Shown here piece by piece: positions 8,352 through 17,579 of a DNA stretch of 64,000 nucleotides; the first letter of the stretch is position 1, and every line of letters begins with the position of its first letter. The position numbers and the translations under genes are program-made. Source of the DNA: Pseudomonas sp. Q1-7 (GTDB taxonomy: Bacteria > Pseudomonadota > Gammaproteobacteria > Pseudomonadales > Pseudomonadaceae); assembly GCF_028010285.1 (NCBI RefSeq), contig NZ_CP116304.1:2992501-3056500 (forward strand). Direction: 5' to 3'. A model generated the notes under the pieces. That model was given only the letters and a program-made list of their open reading frames with translations. It did not search any database and was not told the origin of the DNA.

Positions 8352-9608
8352 TTAGAACAGCGCGATGGTGTAGCTGAGGATCAGCCGGTTCTCGTCGATA
8401 TCCGTGCGGTAGTTGGAACGCGCGGTGACGTTGCGCACCCGCACGCCCAGCCCCTTGAGGGCGCCGCCCTGGACCACGTAGCCGATGTCCAGGTCGCGTT
8501 CCCAGTCCTTGCCCTCGAAGCCCTGGCCGGTGTCGACGTTGTCGCCGCTGATGTAGCGCAGGGTGGTGGTCAGGCCGGGCATGCCAAGGGCGGCGAAGTC
8601 GTAGTCGTAGCGGACCTGCCAGGAACGTTCGTCGGCGAAGGCGAACTCGTAGGTGGGCACCTCGTTGCCCAGCGGGCTGATGTTGGCGAAAACACGCGGG
8701 AAGGCGCTGTCGCCGAACATGGCCTGGTAGCCGACATAGACGGTGTGGCCGCCGCGCCTGGCCGACAGCAGGGAATAGAACGCCTGGTTGTCGATATCGC
8801 CGATCAGGTGTTTGCCATCCTCACGGGAATCGAAGTAACCGATGTTGGCACCCAGCACCCAGGCCCCCACCGGTTCACTGTGCTTGAGGCCGAAGTAGCG
8901 CTGGCCGTAGATGTCTTCCAGTTGGCCGTACCAGGCGCTGAGGGTGGTGCGGTTGTCGTTGAAGGCGTAGTCGGCGCCGGCATAGTTGAAGGCGTCGGAG
9001 GTGGCCTGGCGCTGCGGGAGGTGGCCGAGCATGGCCTGCAGCTTGTCGTCGCCGGCCTCGTTGCGCAGGCTGGTGGAGTTCAGGTGGCCGCCCTGCAAGG
9101 TCAACCCGGCGATCTCGCTGGAGGTGATGCTGGCGCCTTGGTAGCTGGGTGGCAGCAGGCGGATGTCACTGAACACCAGTACGGGCAGGTTGGGTTGCAG
9201 TTCGCCCACTTTCAGTTCGGTCCTGGACAGGCGCATCTTCCCCGCCACGCCAAGACGGCTGTAGTCGTCAGCGGCACGGCCGTCTTCCTTGACCGGCAAC
9301 AGGCCGGTGTTGACCCGGTCGGGGCTGCTGTCGAGCTTGATGCCCAGCGTGCCGACGGCGTCGAGGCCGAAGCCCACCGGGCCGGGCGTGTAGCCGGACT
9401 TGAAGTTGAGGATGAAGCCCTGCGCCCACTCCTCGGCCTTGGACTGCTTGTTCGGCCCGACGATGTCGGAGAAATCGCGACTGAAGTAGTAGTTGCGCAG
9501 TTGCAGGGTGGCGCTGGCGTCCTCGAAGAAGCCGGACTCGGCCTGGGCGACACCGGCGCTGACGCCGGCGCACAGCAGTACGGAAAACTTGCTCGCAGTG
9601 TTGGTCAT
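8352..9608 (-). CDS. benF: OprD-family outer-membrane porin, BenF-like
   Basis: A 418-residue OprD-type 18-stranded porin. The signal peptide ends at about residue 23 (AGVAQA/ES). OprD hallmarks include [30 protein letters not shown] and the C-terminal strand [10 protein letters not shown] ending in Phe for Bam recognition. It is the last gene of the ben operon, downstream of benE, so it most likely carries benzoate or similar aromatic acids across the outer membrane. Substrate assignment is from context. Other OprD members use amino acids or vanillate. Confidence 0.85.
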   Translation of the reverse strand: MTNTASKFSVLLCAGVSAGVAQAESGFFEDASATLQLRNYYFSRDFSDIVGPNKQSKAEEWAQGFILNFKSGYTPGPVGFGLDAVGTLGIKLDSSPDRVNTGLLPVKEDGRAADDYSRLGVAGKMRLSRTELKVGELQPNLPVLVFSDIRLLPPSYQGASITSSEIAGLTLQGGHLNSTSLRNEAGDDKLQAMLGHLPQRQATSDAFNYAGADYAFNDNRTTLSAWYGQLEDIYGQRYFGLKHSEPVGAWVLGANIGYFDSREDGKHLIGDIDNQAFYSLLSARRGGHTVYVGYQAMFGDSAFPRVFANISPLGNEVPTYEFAFADERSWQVRYDYDFAALGMPGLTTTLRYISGDNVDTGQGFEGKDWERDLDIGYVVQGGALKGLGVRVRNVTARSNYRTDIDENRLILSYTIALF

Positions 9609-9690
9609 GTCGTCACTCTTGTTTTTATTGGGACAGATCTCCCCCGTCGGACGCCTTTCAGGCCCCCGTACGCAAGGTGGGGAGAGGAAT

Positions 9691-9708
9691 GGCGCCGCAC
9701 GCGGCGCC
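9691..9708 (-). terminator. GGCGCCGC/GCGGCGCC hairpin after benE
   Basis: A perfect 8-bp inverted repeat with a 2-nt centre, giving in practice a 6-bp stem with a 6-nt loop. It lies just beyond the benE stop on the minus strand. There is no clear T-run, so it may attenuate rather than end transcription into benF. Confidence 0.35.
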
Positions 9709-9716
9709 GGGATCGG

Positions 9717-10931
9717 TCAGGGATTGGCTTCGAGCACCTCCTCCCGTTCCACTGCGGCCTTGGGCACGCGGCGCGCCGTCAGCAGCAGATGGGCGAAGAG
9801 GCCGAAGATCAGTCCCCAGAAGGCCGCCGAAAGACCGAGGAAGGACATGCCCGAGGCGGTGACCAGGAAGGTGATCAGGGCCGCCTCGCGGTCTTCCGGC
9901 ACGGCCATGGAACCGGCCAGGGCGCCGGCGATGGCGCCGAACAGCGCCAGGCCCGCCAGCGCCGCGACCAGTTCCTTGGGCAAGGCGGTGAAGATCGACA
10001 CCAGGGTGGCGCCGAAGATGCCCAGCAGCAGGTAGAACACCCCGCCCACTACCCCGGAGACATAGCGCCGGGCCGGGTCTTCATGGGCCTCGCGGCCGGT
10101 GCAGATGGCGGCGGTGATCGCCGCCAGGGTCAAGCCGTGGCAACCGAAGGGCGCCAGCAGCAGGCTGCCCAGGCCGCTGGCGGAGATGATCGGGCTGGCC
10201 GGGGTCGGGTAGCCGGCGTTGCGCAACACCGCCACACCGGGCACGAACTGCCCGGTCAGCGCCACCATCACCAGCGGCAGGGCGATATTGAATAGGCCAT
10301 GCCAACTGAACTCGGGGGTGACCCAGTGTGGCGTGGCGACACCGATCACCAGCGCCGAGGCGTCGAGCTGGCCACTGCCGGCGGCGATCGCGCAGCCCAC
10401 CAGCAGCACCGCCATCACCGCGTAGCGCGGCGACAAGCGGCGCACCAGCAGGTAGGTGACGAACATCGCCATCACCATCAGCGGCTCGTCGGTGAGCGAG
10501 GTGAACAGCCGGGTGCCGAAGCTGAACAGGATGCCCGCCAGCATGGCCGCCGAGATCGCCGCTGGCAGCCTGCCGACGATGCGGTCGAAGGCGCCGGACA
10601 GCCCCACCAGCAGGATGATGGCGTTGGCCATCACATAGGCGCCCACCGCCTCGCCGGCACCGATGCCCGGCAGCATGGAGACCAGCAGCGCCGAACCCGG
10701 CGCCGACCAGGCGATGATCACCGGCACCTTGTAGCGCAGGCTGAGGACGATCCCCAGCACCCCGCTGCCGATAGAAATCGCCCAGACCCAGGAGGACAGC
10801 AACTCGGCCGGCATGCCGCCGCTCTCCGCCGCCTGGAAGACGATCACCAGGGGGCCGGCGTAGGAAATCAGGGTGGCGATGAACCCCGCCACCACGGCGG
10901 ACAACGAACAATCCTTGAACAAGCTGCGCAT
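9717..10931 (-). CDS. benE: Benzoate/H+ symporter, BenE family
   Basis: A 404-residue inner-membrane transporter with about 12 hydrophobic helices along its length. Family-specific stretches include FKDCSLSAVVAGF at the N-terminus and PFGCHGLTLAAITAAICTG in the second half. BenE proteins import benzoate with protons. It lies between benK and benF in the ben operon, so this organism has two inner-membrane benzoate uptake systems (BenE and BenK). The start ATG 10931 is followed at once by the conserved N-terminus. Confidence 0.93.
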   Translation of the reverse strand: MRSLFKDCSLSAVVAGFIATLISYAGPLVIVFQAAESGGMPAELLSSWVWAISIGSGVLGIVLSLRYKVPVIIAWSAPGSALLVSMLPGIGAGEAVGAYVMANAIILLVGLSGAFDRIVGRLPAAISAAMLAGILFSFGTRLFTSLTDEPLMVMAMFVTYLLVRRLSPRYAVMAVLLVGCAIAAGSGQLDASALVIGVATPHWVTPEFSWHGLFNIALPLVMVALTGQFVPGVAVLRNAGYPTPASPIISASGLGSLLLAPFGCHGLTLAAITAAICTGREAHEDPARRYVSGVVGGVFYLLLGIFGATLVSIFTALPKELVAALAGLALFGAIAGALAGSMAVPEDREAALITFLVTASGMSFLGLSAAFWGLIFGLFAHLLLTARRVPKAAVEREEVLEANP

Positions 10932-10960
10932 GCTGCCTCCAGGTCAGTGCTGCGTGACGA

Positions 10961-12292
10961 TCAACCCTGTGCGGCGGACGCCATCGGCGCAGCCCTGGAC
11001 TGTCCCTGGTGCACGAAGCACATGGCCAGGGCAGCGATGGCCCCGGGAATGGCGAAGGCCATGAAGTTCAGTTGCAGCGGCAGGTTGATGCCCAGCAGCG
11101 CGCCACCCAGCAGCGGGCCGACGATGGCACCGTTGCGGCCGATGCCCGAGGCCCAGCCCAGGCCGGTGGAGCGGAACGCCAGGCCGTAGAACTGCGCGGC
11201 GGTGGCGTAGAGCAGGATCTGCGTGCCGATGGTGGTGGCGCCGGCCACGGCGATCAGCAGGTAGAGCACCGGCGTCGGGCTCTTGAAGCCCAGCAGGCTG
11301 ATGGACACCGCCGCGACGATGAAGAAGGCCACCACCACCTTGGGCAGGTTGAAGCGGTCACCCAGGAAGCCGCCGGCGATGGCGCCGAACATGCCGCCGA
11401 AGTTCAGCGCCAGCAGGAAGGACAGGCTGGACCCCAGGCTGTAGCCGGCGTTGGCCATCAGCTTCGGCAGCCAGGAGCTCAGGGCATAGACCATCAGCAG
11501 GCAGCAGAAGAAGGCCACCCAGAGCATCAGGGTGCGCAGGCCACGGCCTTCGCGGAACAGCTCCAGCACCGGGGCGCCCTGCACTTTCACCTCGTTCAGC
11601 AGCAGTTCGTCGTGGTCGCCGATGGACGCCTGCGGGTCGATGCGCTTGAGGATCGCGCGGGCCTGTTCGACGCGACCCTGGCGCAGCAGGAAGCCGACGG
11701 ATTCCGGCAAGCGCCAGAGGATCAGCGGGAGCAGCAGCAGCGGCAGCAGCGCGGCGAAGAACATGGCTTCCCAGCCGAAGCGCGGCAGCATGTAGATACC
11801 GACCCCGGCGGAGAGCATGCCGCCCAGGGAGTAGCCGCTGAACATGACGGCAACCAGGGTGCTGCGCAGGCGCTTGGGCGCGTACTCGTTCATCAGCGCC
11901 ACCACGTTGGGCATCAACCCGCCGATGCCGAGGCCGGCGACGAAGCGGCAGATGCCGAACTCGGTGGGCGAACTGGCGAAGCCATTGAGTACGGTGAAAC
12001 CGGAGAAGAGCACGAAGCAGATGGCGATGCCCTTCTTGCGGCCGATCTTGTCGGCCAGGGAGCCGAAGGCCAGGGCACCGAACATCATGCCGAACAGCGC
12101 ATAGCTGCCCAGCGCGCCGGCTTGCAGCGGGGTCAGGCCCCACTCTTTCATGAGCACCGGCAGGACCACGCCATAGATGAACAGGTCATAGCCGTCGAAG
12201 ATGAGCAGGAGTGCACACCAGCCCATCACCATCCAGTGGAAGGGCGTAAAGCGCGCGTTGTCGATGATCGCGTGTACGTCGAGTTTTCGCAT
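10961..12292 (-). CDS. benK: Aromatic acid/H+ symporter BenK (MFS, AAHS family)
   Basis: A 443-residue major facilitator with 12 predicted helices. It carries the AAHS signature FDGYDLFIYGVVLPVLM in helix 1, the loop 2-3 motif GSLADKIGRKK, and GLGIGGLMPNVVALMNEY in helix 4. The acidic DGYD residues of helix 1 are needed for transport in PcaK/BenK relatives. It imports benzoate. It lies 29 bp upstream of benE and after a palindromic repeat that separates it from benD. Confidence 0.92.
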   Translation of the reverse strand: MRKLDVHAIIDNARFTPFHWMVMGWCALLLIFDGYDLFIYGVVLPVLMKEWGLTPLQAGALGSYALFGMMFGALAFGSLADKIGRKKGIAICFVLFSGFTVLNGFASSPTEFGICRFVAGLGIGGLMPNVVALMNEYAPKRLRSTLVAVMFSGYSLGGMLSAGVGIYMLPRFGWEAMFFAALLPLLLLPLILWRLPESVGFLLRQGRVEQARAILKRIDPQASIGDHDELLLNEVKVQGAPVLELFREGRGLRTLMLWVAFFCCLLMVYALSSWLPKLMANAGYSLGSSLSFLLALNFGGMFGAIAGGFLGDRFNLPKVVVAFFIVAAVSISLLGFKSPTPVLYLLIAVAGATTIGTQILLYATAAQFYGLAFRSTGLGWASGIGRNGAIVGPLLGGALLGINLPLQLNFMAFAIPGAIAALAMCFVHQGQSRAAPMASAAQG

Positions 12293-12374
12293 GGCATCTG
12301 TCTCTTGTTGTAATTGTCGAGAAACCGCTTGGTCGGGCGCGTGACGGTGCCCGACTGGTCAATGCTCTGGAACT

Positions 12375-12450
12375 GATGGGTTTCGCTTCGCGAAACCCAT
12401 CCTACGAATGACCCTCCCTGTAGGATGGGTAGAGCGGAGCGAAACCCATC
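12375..12450. repeat. GTAGGATGGGT/GAAACCCATC palindromic repeat, copy 2
   Basis: GATGGGTTTCGCTTCGCGAA is followed by ACCCATCCTACG, then TGTAGGATGGGTAGAGCGGA and GCGAAACCCATC: two back-to-back units inside the ben operon between benD and benK. Confidence 0.8.
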
Positions 12451-12467
12451 ACCACGGTGTACCTCTG

Positions 12468-13244
12468 TTAACCGAGGTCACCTCCGCCCACCGGCAGGGT
12501 GACGCCGGTGATGTAGGAGGCTTCGTCGGAGGCGAGGAAGAGAATGGCGCCGGCCTGTTCGTCGATGCTGCCGTAGCGCTTCATCAGGCTGCTGTCGACC
12601 GTCTGGTCGACGATCTGCTGGTACCAGGCCCTTTCCTGCTCGCTCTGCTCGGCACTGTTGCGCGGGATGCGCCGCGGCGGTGCCTCGGTGCCGCCCGGCG
12701 CGGTGGCGTTGACGCGGATGCCGCGCTCGGCGTTCTCGAACGCCAGGCAGGCGGTCAGCGCGTTGACCCCGCCCTTGGCCGCGCCATAGGGCACCCGGTT
12801 GACGCCACGGGTGGCGATGGACGAGACGTTGACGATGGCGCCCGCACCCTGCTCCAGCATGTAGGGCAGCGCGGCATGGCAGCACCAGAGGGTCGGGAAC
12901 AGCGAGCGACGCACCTCGGCCTCGATCTCGTGCTCCTGGTAGTGCTCATAGGGCTTGGCCCAGATGGTCCCGCCCACGTTGTTGATCAGGATGTCCAGCC
13001 GGCCGAAGCGTTCCACCGCGGCGGCAGCCACGCGGTGGCACTCGTCGAAGCGTTCGAGGTCGGCGGTCAGGGCCAGCATGTCCACGCCGCCGCCCAGTTC
13101 GTCCTGCAGTTCGAAGACCAGCTCGGAGCGGTCCACGGCGACCAGCCGCGCACCCTCCTCCGCCAGCCGCTCGGCCACGCGGCGGCCGATGCCCTGGGCC
13201 GCGCCGGTGACCAGCGCGACCTTGTCCTGGAATCTCTTGTACAT
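12468..13244 (-). CDS. benD: Benzoate cis-diol dehydrogenase (1,6-dihydroxycyclohexa-2,4-diene-1-carboxylate dehydrogenase)
   Basis: A 258-residue short-chain dehydrogenase. The NAD motif TGAAQGIG is at residues 13-20. NNVGG is near residue 89, and the catalytic Tyr and Lys are in YGAAKGG. It oxidises and decarboxylates the benzoate cis-diol to catechol, making NADH. It lies directly after benC in the canonical benABCD order. The leader ATTAGGGTGCATAGCC resembles that of benC, so the two have similar translation signals. Confidence 0.93.
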   Translation of the reverse strand: MYKRFQDKVALVTGAAQGIGRRVAERLAEEGARLVAVDRSELVFELQDELGGGVDMLALTADLERFDECHRVAAAAVERFGRLDILINNVGGTIWAKPYEHYQEHEIEAEVRRSLFPTLWCCHAALPYMLEQGAGAIVNVSSIATRGVNRVPYGAAKGGVNALTACLAFENAERGIRVNATAPGGTEAPPRRIPRNSAEQSEQERAWYQQIVDQTVDSSLMKRYGSIDEQAGAILFLASDEASYITGVTLPVGGGDLG

Positions 13245-13270
13245 GGCTATGCACCCTAATGTTGTTAGCC

Positions 13271-13365
13271 CCCTCTCCCTTCAGGGAGAGGGTTGGGGAG
13301 AGGGTGGAGTCCGTGCGGTGGCACCGCCCTCTCCCCCGGCCCCTCTCCCGCAAGCGGGAGAGGGG
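13271..13365. repeat. Two CCCTCTCCC-type hairpins between benC and benD
   Basis: CCCTCTCCC TTCA GGGAGAGGG-like stem at 13271-13292, and a 12-bp perfect stem CCCCTCTCCCGC/GCGGGAGAGGGG with an AA centre at 13340-13365. They lie within the ben operon and may set the relative amount or stability of the benABC and benD messages. Confidence 0.65.
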
Positions 13366-13369
13366 GGCG

Positions 13370-14383
13370 TCAGGCCGCGCTGGCGGCGAACTTCTCGTAG
13401 TAGAAGTTGGCGGGCGAGATGCCCTGCTCGCGGATGTACTGGTTTACCGACTCGACCATGGGCGGCGGGCCGCACAGGTAGACGTCCACGTCGCCCTCGT
13501 TGAGGTGCCGGGGCTCGATGTGGTGAGTCACGTAACCCTTCTGCGGATAGCTGCTGTCCGGGCTGGACACGCAGGCGCTGAAGGTGAAGTTGGGAATGCG
13601 CGCGGCAAAGGCTTCCAGCTTGTCCATTTCCACCAGGTCGTGGTCGTGGGTCACGCCGTAGATCAGGTGCAGCGGGTGTTCGCTGCCCTCTTCCGCGATC
13701 TTTTCCAGCATCGCGGTGAAAGGCGCCAGGCCGGTGCCACCCGCCAGCAGCAGCAGCGGACGGCGGATGTCGCGCAGGTAGAAACTGCCCAGCGGGCCAG
13801 CCAGGGACAGGCTGTCACCCGCCTTGGCCAGGCCGGTGAGGAAGCTGCTCATCAGACCGCCAGGTACGTTGCGGATCAGGAAGCTGACTTCGCCATCCTT
13901 CTGCAGGGAGCTGAAGGAATAGGCGCGGGTCTGCTCGCTGCCCGGCACCTTGAGGTTGACATACTGGCCCGGCAGGAAGGCCAGTTTCGACAGGGACTCG
14001 CCCTTGATGGACAGCGAGATGGTGCTGTCGGACAGCTGGCGGACGGCGCTGATGCTCGCCTCGTAGCTGGCCTGCTGGGTCTTGCAGACATCGGACGACG
14101 CCGGCACCCGCACCACGCAGTCGCTCTCGGCGCGCATCTGGCAGGTGAGCACGTAGCCCTGGGCAGCTTCTTCCTCGCTCAGGGCGTCTTCGATGTAGTC
14201 CTGGCCCATGTCGTAACGGCCAGCCTCGGCGAAGCACTTGCAGGTGCCGCAGGCACCGTCGCGGCAATCCAGCGGGATGTTGATGCCCTGGCGATAGGCG
14301 GCATCGGCCACGGTTTCGCTGGGGTTGGCGTCGATGAAGCGGGTGACGCCGTCTTCGAAAGTCAGTGCGATCTTGTGGGACAT
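13370..14383 (-). CDS. benC: Benzoate 1,2-dioxygenase electron-transfer component (ferredoxin reductase)
   Basis: A 337-residue three-domain reductase. The N-terminal plant-type [2Fe-2S] ferredoxin has CRDGACGTCKC and a fourth Cys in YVLTCQ. It is followed by an FAD domain (RAYSFSS) and a C-terminal NADH domain (GGTGLAPFTAML, and CGPPPMV). It passes electrons from NADH to BenAB. ATG 14383 is preferred over GTG 14392 because the GTG lies inside the AGGGTG ribosome-binding site that serves the ATG. It is 10 bp downstream of benB. Confidence 0.94.
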   Translation of the reverse strand: MSHKIALTFEDGVTRFIDANPSETVADAAYRQGINIPLDCRDGACGTCKCFAEAGRYDMGQDYIEDALSEEEAAQGYVLTCQMRAESDCVVRVPASSDVCKTQQASYEASISAVRQLSDSTISLSIKGESLSKLAFLPGQYVNLKVPGSEQTRAYSFSSLQKDGEVSFLIRNVPGGLMSSFLTGLAKAGDSLSLAGPLGSFYLRDIRRPLLLLAGGTGLAPFTAMLEKIAEEGSEHPLHLIYGVTHDHDLVEMDKLEAFAARIPNFTFSACVSSPDSSYPQKGYVTHHIEPRHLNEGDVDVYLCGPPPMVESVNQYIREQGISPANFYYEKFAASAA

Positions 14384-14393
14384 GGCGGGCACC

Positions 14394-14882
14394 CTAAATG
14401 TGATAGACGTCGATGACTTGACGCACGTAATCGTTTTTCAGAACCACCTTCTTCGCCTTGATCAGCGGGCTCTCGCCGCGCACGTCGAGGGTGTAGAAGC
14501 TGGTGCCGAAGTAGCTGTCCACGGTCTTGTAGCGGAAGCTCAGGGTGTGCCAGTTGAAACGCACCTTGCACTGCCCGTCGGCCACTTCGAGAAGCTCGAT
14601 GTTGCTGATGTTGTGGGAGGTGCGGGTGTCCGGCATGGTCGCGCTGGAGCGCTCGGTCTTGATGCGGAACACGCGGTCTTCCAGGCCGCCACGGTTGCCG
14701 TACCAGATCAGCGAGATTTCGGTCTGCGGGTCTTCGGTCAGCTCGTCGCGGTCGTCCCAGGACGGCATCCAGAAGCTGGCGTCGCTGGCGTACAGCTCCA
14801 GCCAGTTGTCCCAGTCCTTGTCATCCAGGTAGCGCGCTTCGCGGTAGAGGAAGTCGCGCACGGCGTCGTAAGAGATGCTCAT
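14394..14882 (-). CDS. benB: Benzoate 1,2-dioxygenase small (beta) subunit
   Basis: A 162-residue beta subunit of a Rieske aromatic-ring dioxygenase (NTF2-like fold). Family features are [21 protein letters not shown] near the N-terminus and [19 protein letters not shown]. It supports assembly of the alpha3beta3 oxygenase. Its ATG overlaps the benA stop as ATGA, implying translational coupling and equal subunit amounts. Confidence 0.95.
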   Translation of the reverse strand: MSISYDAVRDFLYREARYLDDKDWDNWLELYASDASFWMPSWDDRDELTEDPQTEISLIWYGNRGGLEDRVFRIKTERSSATMPDTRTSHNISNIELLEVADGQCKVRFNWHTLSFRYKTVDSYFGTSFYTLDVRGESPLIKAKKVVLKNDYVRQVIDVYHI

Positions 14883-16237
14883 TGCACGGCCTCCACGGGG
14901 ATCAGTTGCTGCTCGGCGGCGGCCGCCTTGAGCATGGTTTGCTGCCAGTACTGGTGCTGCAGCACGAACAGGCCTTCATCCTCGGTGCGCACACCGGAGA
15001 GCAGCGGATGCAGGTCGATTTCCTGGGCGGCGGCATCGGCGCCTTCCACCCAGTGCTCGGCACCACGGGACATGTCGTTCCAGCCACGGCTGCCCTGGTA
15101 GCCCAGCTGGCAGGAGCGGAATTCCTCCAGGTCGTCCGGGGTGGCCATGCCGCTGACGTTGAAGAAGTCTTCGTACTGGCGGATGCGCTTGGCGCGGGCA
15201 TCGGCACTCTCGCCCTTGGGCGCGATGCAGTAGATGGTGATTTCGGTCTGGTTGACCGAGATCGGCCGGGCGATGCGGATCTGCGAGCTGAACTGGTCCA
15301 TCAGGTAGACGTTCGGGTACAGGCAGAGGTTGCGCGAGTTCTCGATCATCCAGTCGGCGCGGGCCTTGCCGAAGTCCTGGGCCAGTTCGTCGCGGCGCTC
15401 GTAGAGGGGGCGATCCTCGGGGTTGGCCCAACGGGTCCAGAGCAACAGATGGCCGTGGTCGAAGGAATAGAATCCGCCGCCGTTCTTGGCCCAGCTGCCG
15501 GCGCTCATGGTCTTGATCTCTTCGCCCGCCTCGCGCTGCTTGCGCTGGTTCTGGGTGGCGGCGTAGTTCCAGTGCACGGAGCTCACGTGGTAGCCGTCGG
15601 CGCCATTCTCGGCGGTCAGCTTCCAGTTGCCCTCGTAGATGTAGCTGGAGGAACCGCGCAGCACTTCCAGGCCCTCGGGGGACTGGTCGACGATCATGTC
15701 GATGATCTTCGCGGACTCGCCCAGGTGCTCAACCAGCGGCTTGACATCGGGGTTCAGGCTGCCGAAGAGGAAGCCGCGATAGGACTCGAAGCGCGCCACG
15801 CGGGTCAGGTCGTGGGAGCCTTCGCAGTTGAAGCTGGACGGATAGCCGGCTTCGGCCGGGTCCTTCACCTTCAGCAGCTTGCCGGAGTTGTTGAACGTCC
15901 AGCCGTGGAAGGGGCAGGTGTAGGAGGAACGGTTGCCGCTCTTGTGGCGGCACAGCTGCGCGCCACGGTGGCTGCAGGCGTTGAGGAAGGCATTGAGCTC
16001 ACCGTCCTTGTTGCGCGCGATGAAGATCGGCTGGCGCCCCATGTTGAGGGTGAGGTAGTCGTTCTTCTCGGGAATCTGGCTCTCGTGAGCCAGGTAGATC
16101 CAGTTGCCCTCGAAGATGTGCTTCATTTCCAGCTCGAACAGGCGCGGGTCGGTGAACATCTCCCGCTTACAGCGGTAGATGCCCTTCTCCTTGTCTTCCT
16201 CAAGCAGCGAATTCAGGTAGTCGAATCCCAGGGACAT
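14879..16237 (-). CDS. benA: Benzoate 1,2-dioxygenase large (alpha) subunit
   Basis: A 452-residue Rieske oxygenase alpha subunit. The Rieske [2Fe-2S] ligands are Cys88, His90, Cys108 and His111. The mononuclear iron site lies in the [15 protein letters not shown] region. It dihydroxylates benzoate at C1/C2 using O2 and electrons from BenC. It is the first gene of the ben operon, with GGAGG ahead of ATG 16237 and two BenR boxes upstream. Confidence 0.96.
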   Translation of the reverse strand: MSLGFDYLNSLLEEDKEKGIYRCKREMFTDPRLFELEMKHIFEGNWIYLAHESQIPEKNDYLTLNMGRQPIFIARNKDGELNAFLNACSHRGAQLCRHKSGNRSSYTCPFHGWTFNNSGKLLKVKDPAEAGYPSSFNCEGSHDLTRVARFESYRGFLFGSLNPDVKPLVEHLGESAKIIDMIVDQSPEGLEVLRGSSSYIYEGNWKLTAENGADGYHVSSVHWNYAATQNQRKQREAGEEIKTMSAGSWAKNGGGFYSFDHGHLLLWTRWANPEDRPLYERRDELAQDFGKARADWMIENSRNLCLYPNVYLMDQFSSQIRIARPISVNQTEITIYCIAPKGESADARAKRIRQYEDFFNVSGMATPDDLEEFRSCQLGYQGSRGWNDMSRGAEHWVEGADAAAQEIDLHPLLSGVRTEDEGLFVLQHQYWQQTMLKAAAAEQQLIPVEAVQ

Positions 16238-16300
16238 GGCCGGGGCCTCCGTTGTTATTGTTCAGGCCAGGTCAGGTTAGGGATGCGGAGGAACGGGCAA

Positions 16301-16336
16301 TATCCGCTTTGTGCAGATCGCTATCCGTTTTGTGCA
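16301..16336 (-). promoter_or_regulatory. Two BenR/XylS-type activator boxes in the benA promoter
   Basis: On the minus strand the sequence reads TGCACAAAACGGATA, six bases, then TGCACAAAGCGGATA. Both match the known TGCA-N6-GGNTA half-site of XylS/BenR exactly. They are direct repeats with a 21-bp period (two helical turns), as expected for an AraC-family activator bound as two copies next to RNA polymerase. Confidence 0.9.
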
Positions 16337-16363
16337 GGGTGGTGGTGAAGGTCATTGAAAGCC

Positions 16364-16459
16364 TGTAGGAGCGAATTCGTTCGCGAAGGGAACGCGCAGC
16401 GTTCCCGTGGCCCCACGCCCGCGCGGGTGCCGATGATCGCGAATGAATGCGCTCCCACA
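16364..16459. repeat. REP-like inverted pair, copy 3
   Basis: TGTAGGAGCGAATTCGTTCG and the inverted CGCGAATGAATGCGCTCCCA lie between benR and the ben promoter. Same family as 5454-5550. Confidence 0.8.
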
Positions 16460-16480
16460 AGGAAAGACGATGAACGCGCG

Positions 16481-17440
16481 CTACGACCCGCGCCGCTTCA
16501 AGGTATCCGACGGCAACTCGCCGAACAGGCCCTTGTAGGTCTCGGAGAAACGCCCCAGGTGGAGGAAGCCGTAGTCCAGGGCCAGTTCGGTGACGTTGCG
16601 CACGTTGCAGCTGGGGTCGGCCAGGCTGGCGCGGATGCGTTCCAGCTTCTTCTGGCGGATGTAGTGCTTGGGCGTGGTGCCCAGGTGGCGCTCGAACAGC
16701 GCGTAGAGCGAGCGCAGGCTCATGTTCGACTGCTGGGCGAGCATCTCGCTGCTGATGTCCTGCTTCAGGTTGCCCTCGATGTAGTCGAGGATGCGCTCGA
16801 AGGACGCCGCCTGGGAGCCCAGGCTCTCGCGGCTGACGTTGGTCTTCATCACGGACAGCAGCTTGGCCCCGACAATCTGCGCGTAGTGTTCCTGCACCCG
16901 CAGCAGCGGATCGCTGGCCTCGGCTTCCTGGCAGACCATGGCCAGCAGGTTGACGAAGCCCTCCAGTTCATCCAGCCGGTAGGTGTTCTGCAGGAAGCGC
17001 ACGCCGGAACCCGGCCGCTGCCAGCGCTGCTCTTCGCAAATGCCTTCCAGCAGCGCGGTGGGCATTTTCAGGATGAATTTTTCGCAATCGTCCGAGTAGG
17101 TCAGGTCGACCGGGTCGTCCGGGTTGATCAGCAGCAGTTCGCCCGGCGCCAGGTAATGCTCTTCCTTGTGCCCACGCCACAGGCAATGGCCACTGAGGAG
17201 AATCTGCAGGTGGTAGATGGTTTCCAGGGCCGGCGAGGTGACCCGCACGGCGCCGCCGTAACTGATGCGGCAAAGATCGAGGTTGGCGAACTTGCGGTGG
17301 TTGAGGCTGGCCTCGGGGTGGCCTGCGGCAGGCAGCCGGATGCAGTGTGACCCGACATGCTGGTTCACATATCCGGACACGGCGTAGGGGTCGGCACGTT
17401 CGAACACCCTACTGCGTTCACTCAGCAGGCGACTATCCAT
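16481..17440 (-). CDS. benR: AraC/XylS-family transcriptional activator of the ben operon
   Basis: A 319-residue AraC/XylS regulator. The N-terminal effector and dimerisation part covers residues 1-200. The C-terminal double helix-turn-helix has LAQQSNMSLRSLYALFERHLG and the signature VTELALDYGFLHLGRFSETYK, then FGELPSDTLKRR. It activates benABCD in response to benzoate. It is transcribed in the same direction as ben and upstream of it. ATG 17440 is taken as the start; GTG 17449 would add three residues. Confidence 0.93.
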   Translation of the reverse strand: MDSRLLSERSRVFERADPYAVSGYVNQHVGSHCIRLPAAGHPEASLNHRKFANLDLCRISYGGAVRVTSPALETIYHLQILLSGHCLWRGHKEEHYLAPGELLLINPDDPVDLTYSDDCEKFILKMPTALLEGICEEQRWQRPGSGVRFLQNTYRLDELEGFVNLLAMVCQEAEASDPLLRVQEHYAQIVGAKLLSVMKTNVSRESLGSQAASFERILDYIEGNLKQDISSEMLAQQSNMSLRSLYALFERHLGTTPKHYIRQKKLERIRASLADPSCNVRNVTELALDYGFLHLGRFSETYKGLFGELPSDTLKRRGS

Positions 17441-17467
17441 CACAGGCACTCTTGTCGTTGTTGTATG

Positions 17468-17502
17468 TCGCGGGCGTCATGCCGTTCGGCAAGCGCCCGC
17501 GA
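17468..17502 (-). terminator. Large hairpin between pcaK and benR
   Basis: A 9-bp outer stem TCGCGGGCG/CGCCCGCGA encloses an inner GCCG/CGGC stem. It lies between the pcaK stop and the benR start, on the same strand, and is probably the pcaK transcript end. No long T-run follows. Confidence 0.4.
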
Positions 17503-17579
17503 TCTTCATAACCGCGATTCTATGTGAGCCTTTTCCTACATGCTGCAGGCAGAGATAAACGGTTACGAATGGGGATGCA

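Noticed and set aside
8073-10295. 740-codon plus-strand open frame opposite the porin and benE genes
   Set aside because: Low-complexity Gly/Val/Gln/His-rich composition typical of antisense frames. The minus-strand genes are clear family members.
14882-16348. 488-codon plus-strand frame opposite benA
   Set aside because: It is antisense to a highly conserved Rieske oxygenase and has no domain of its own.
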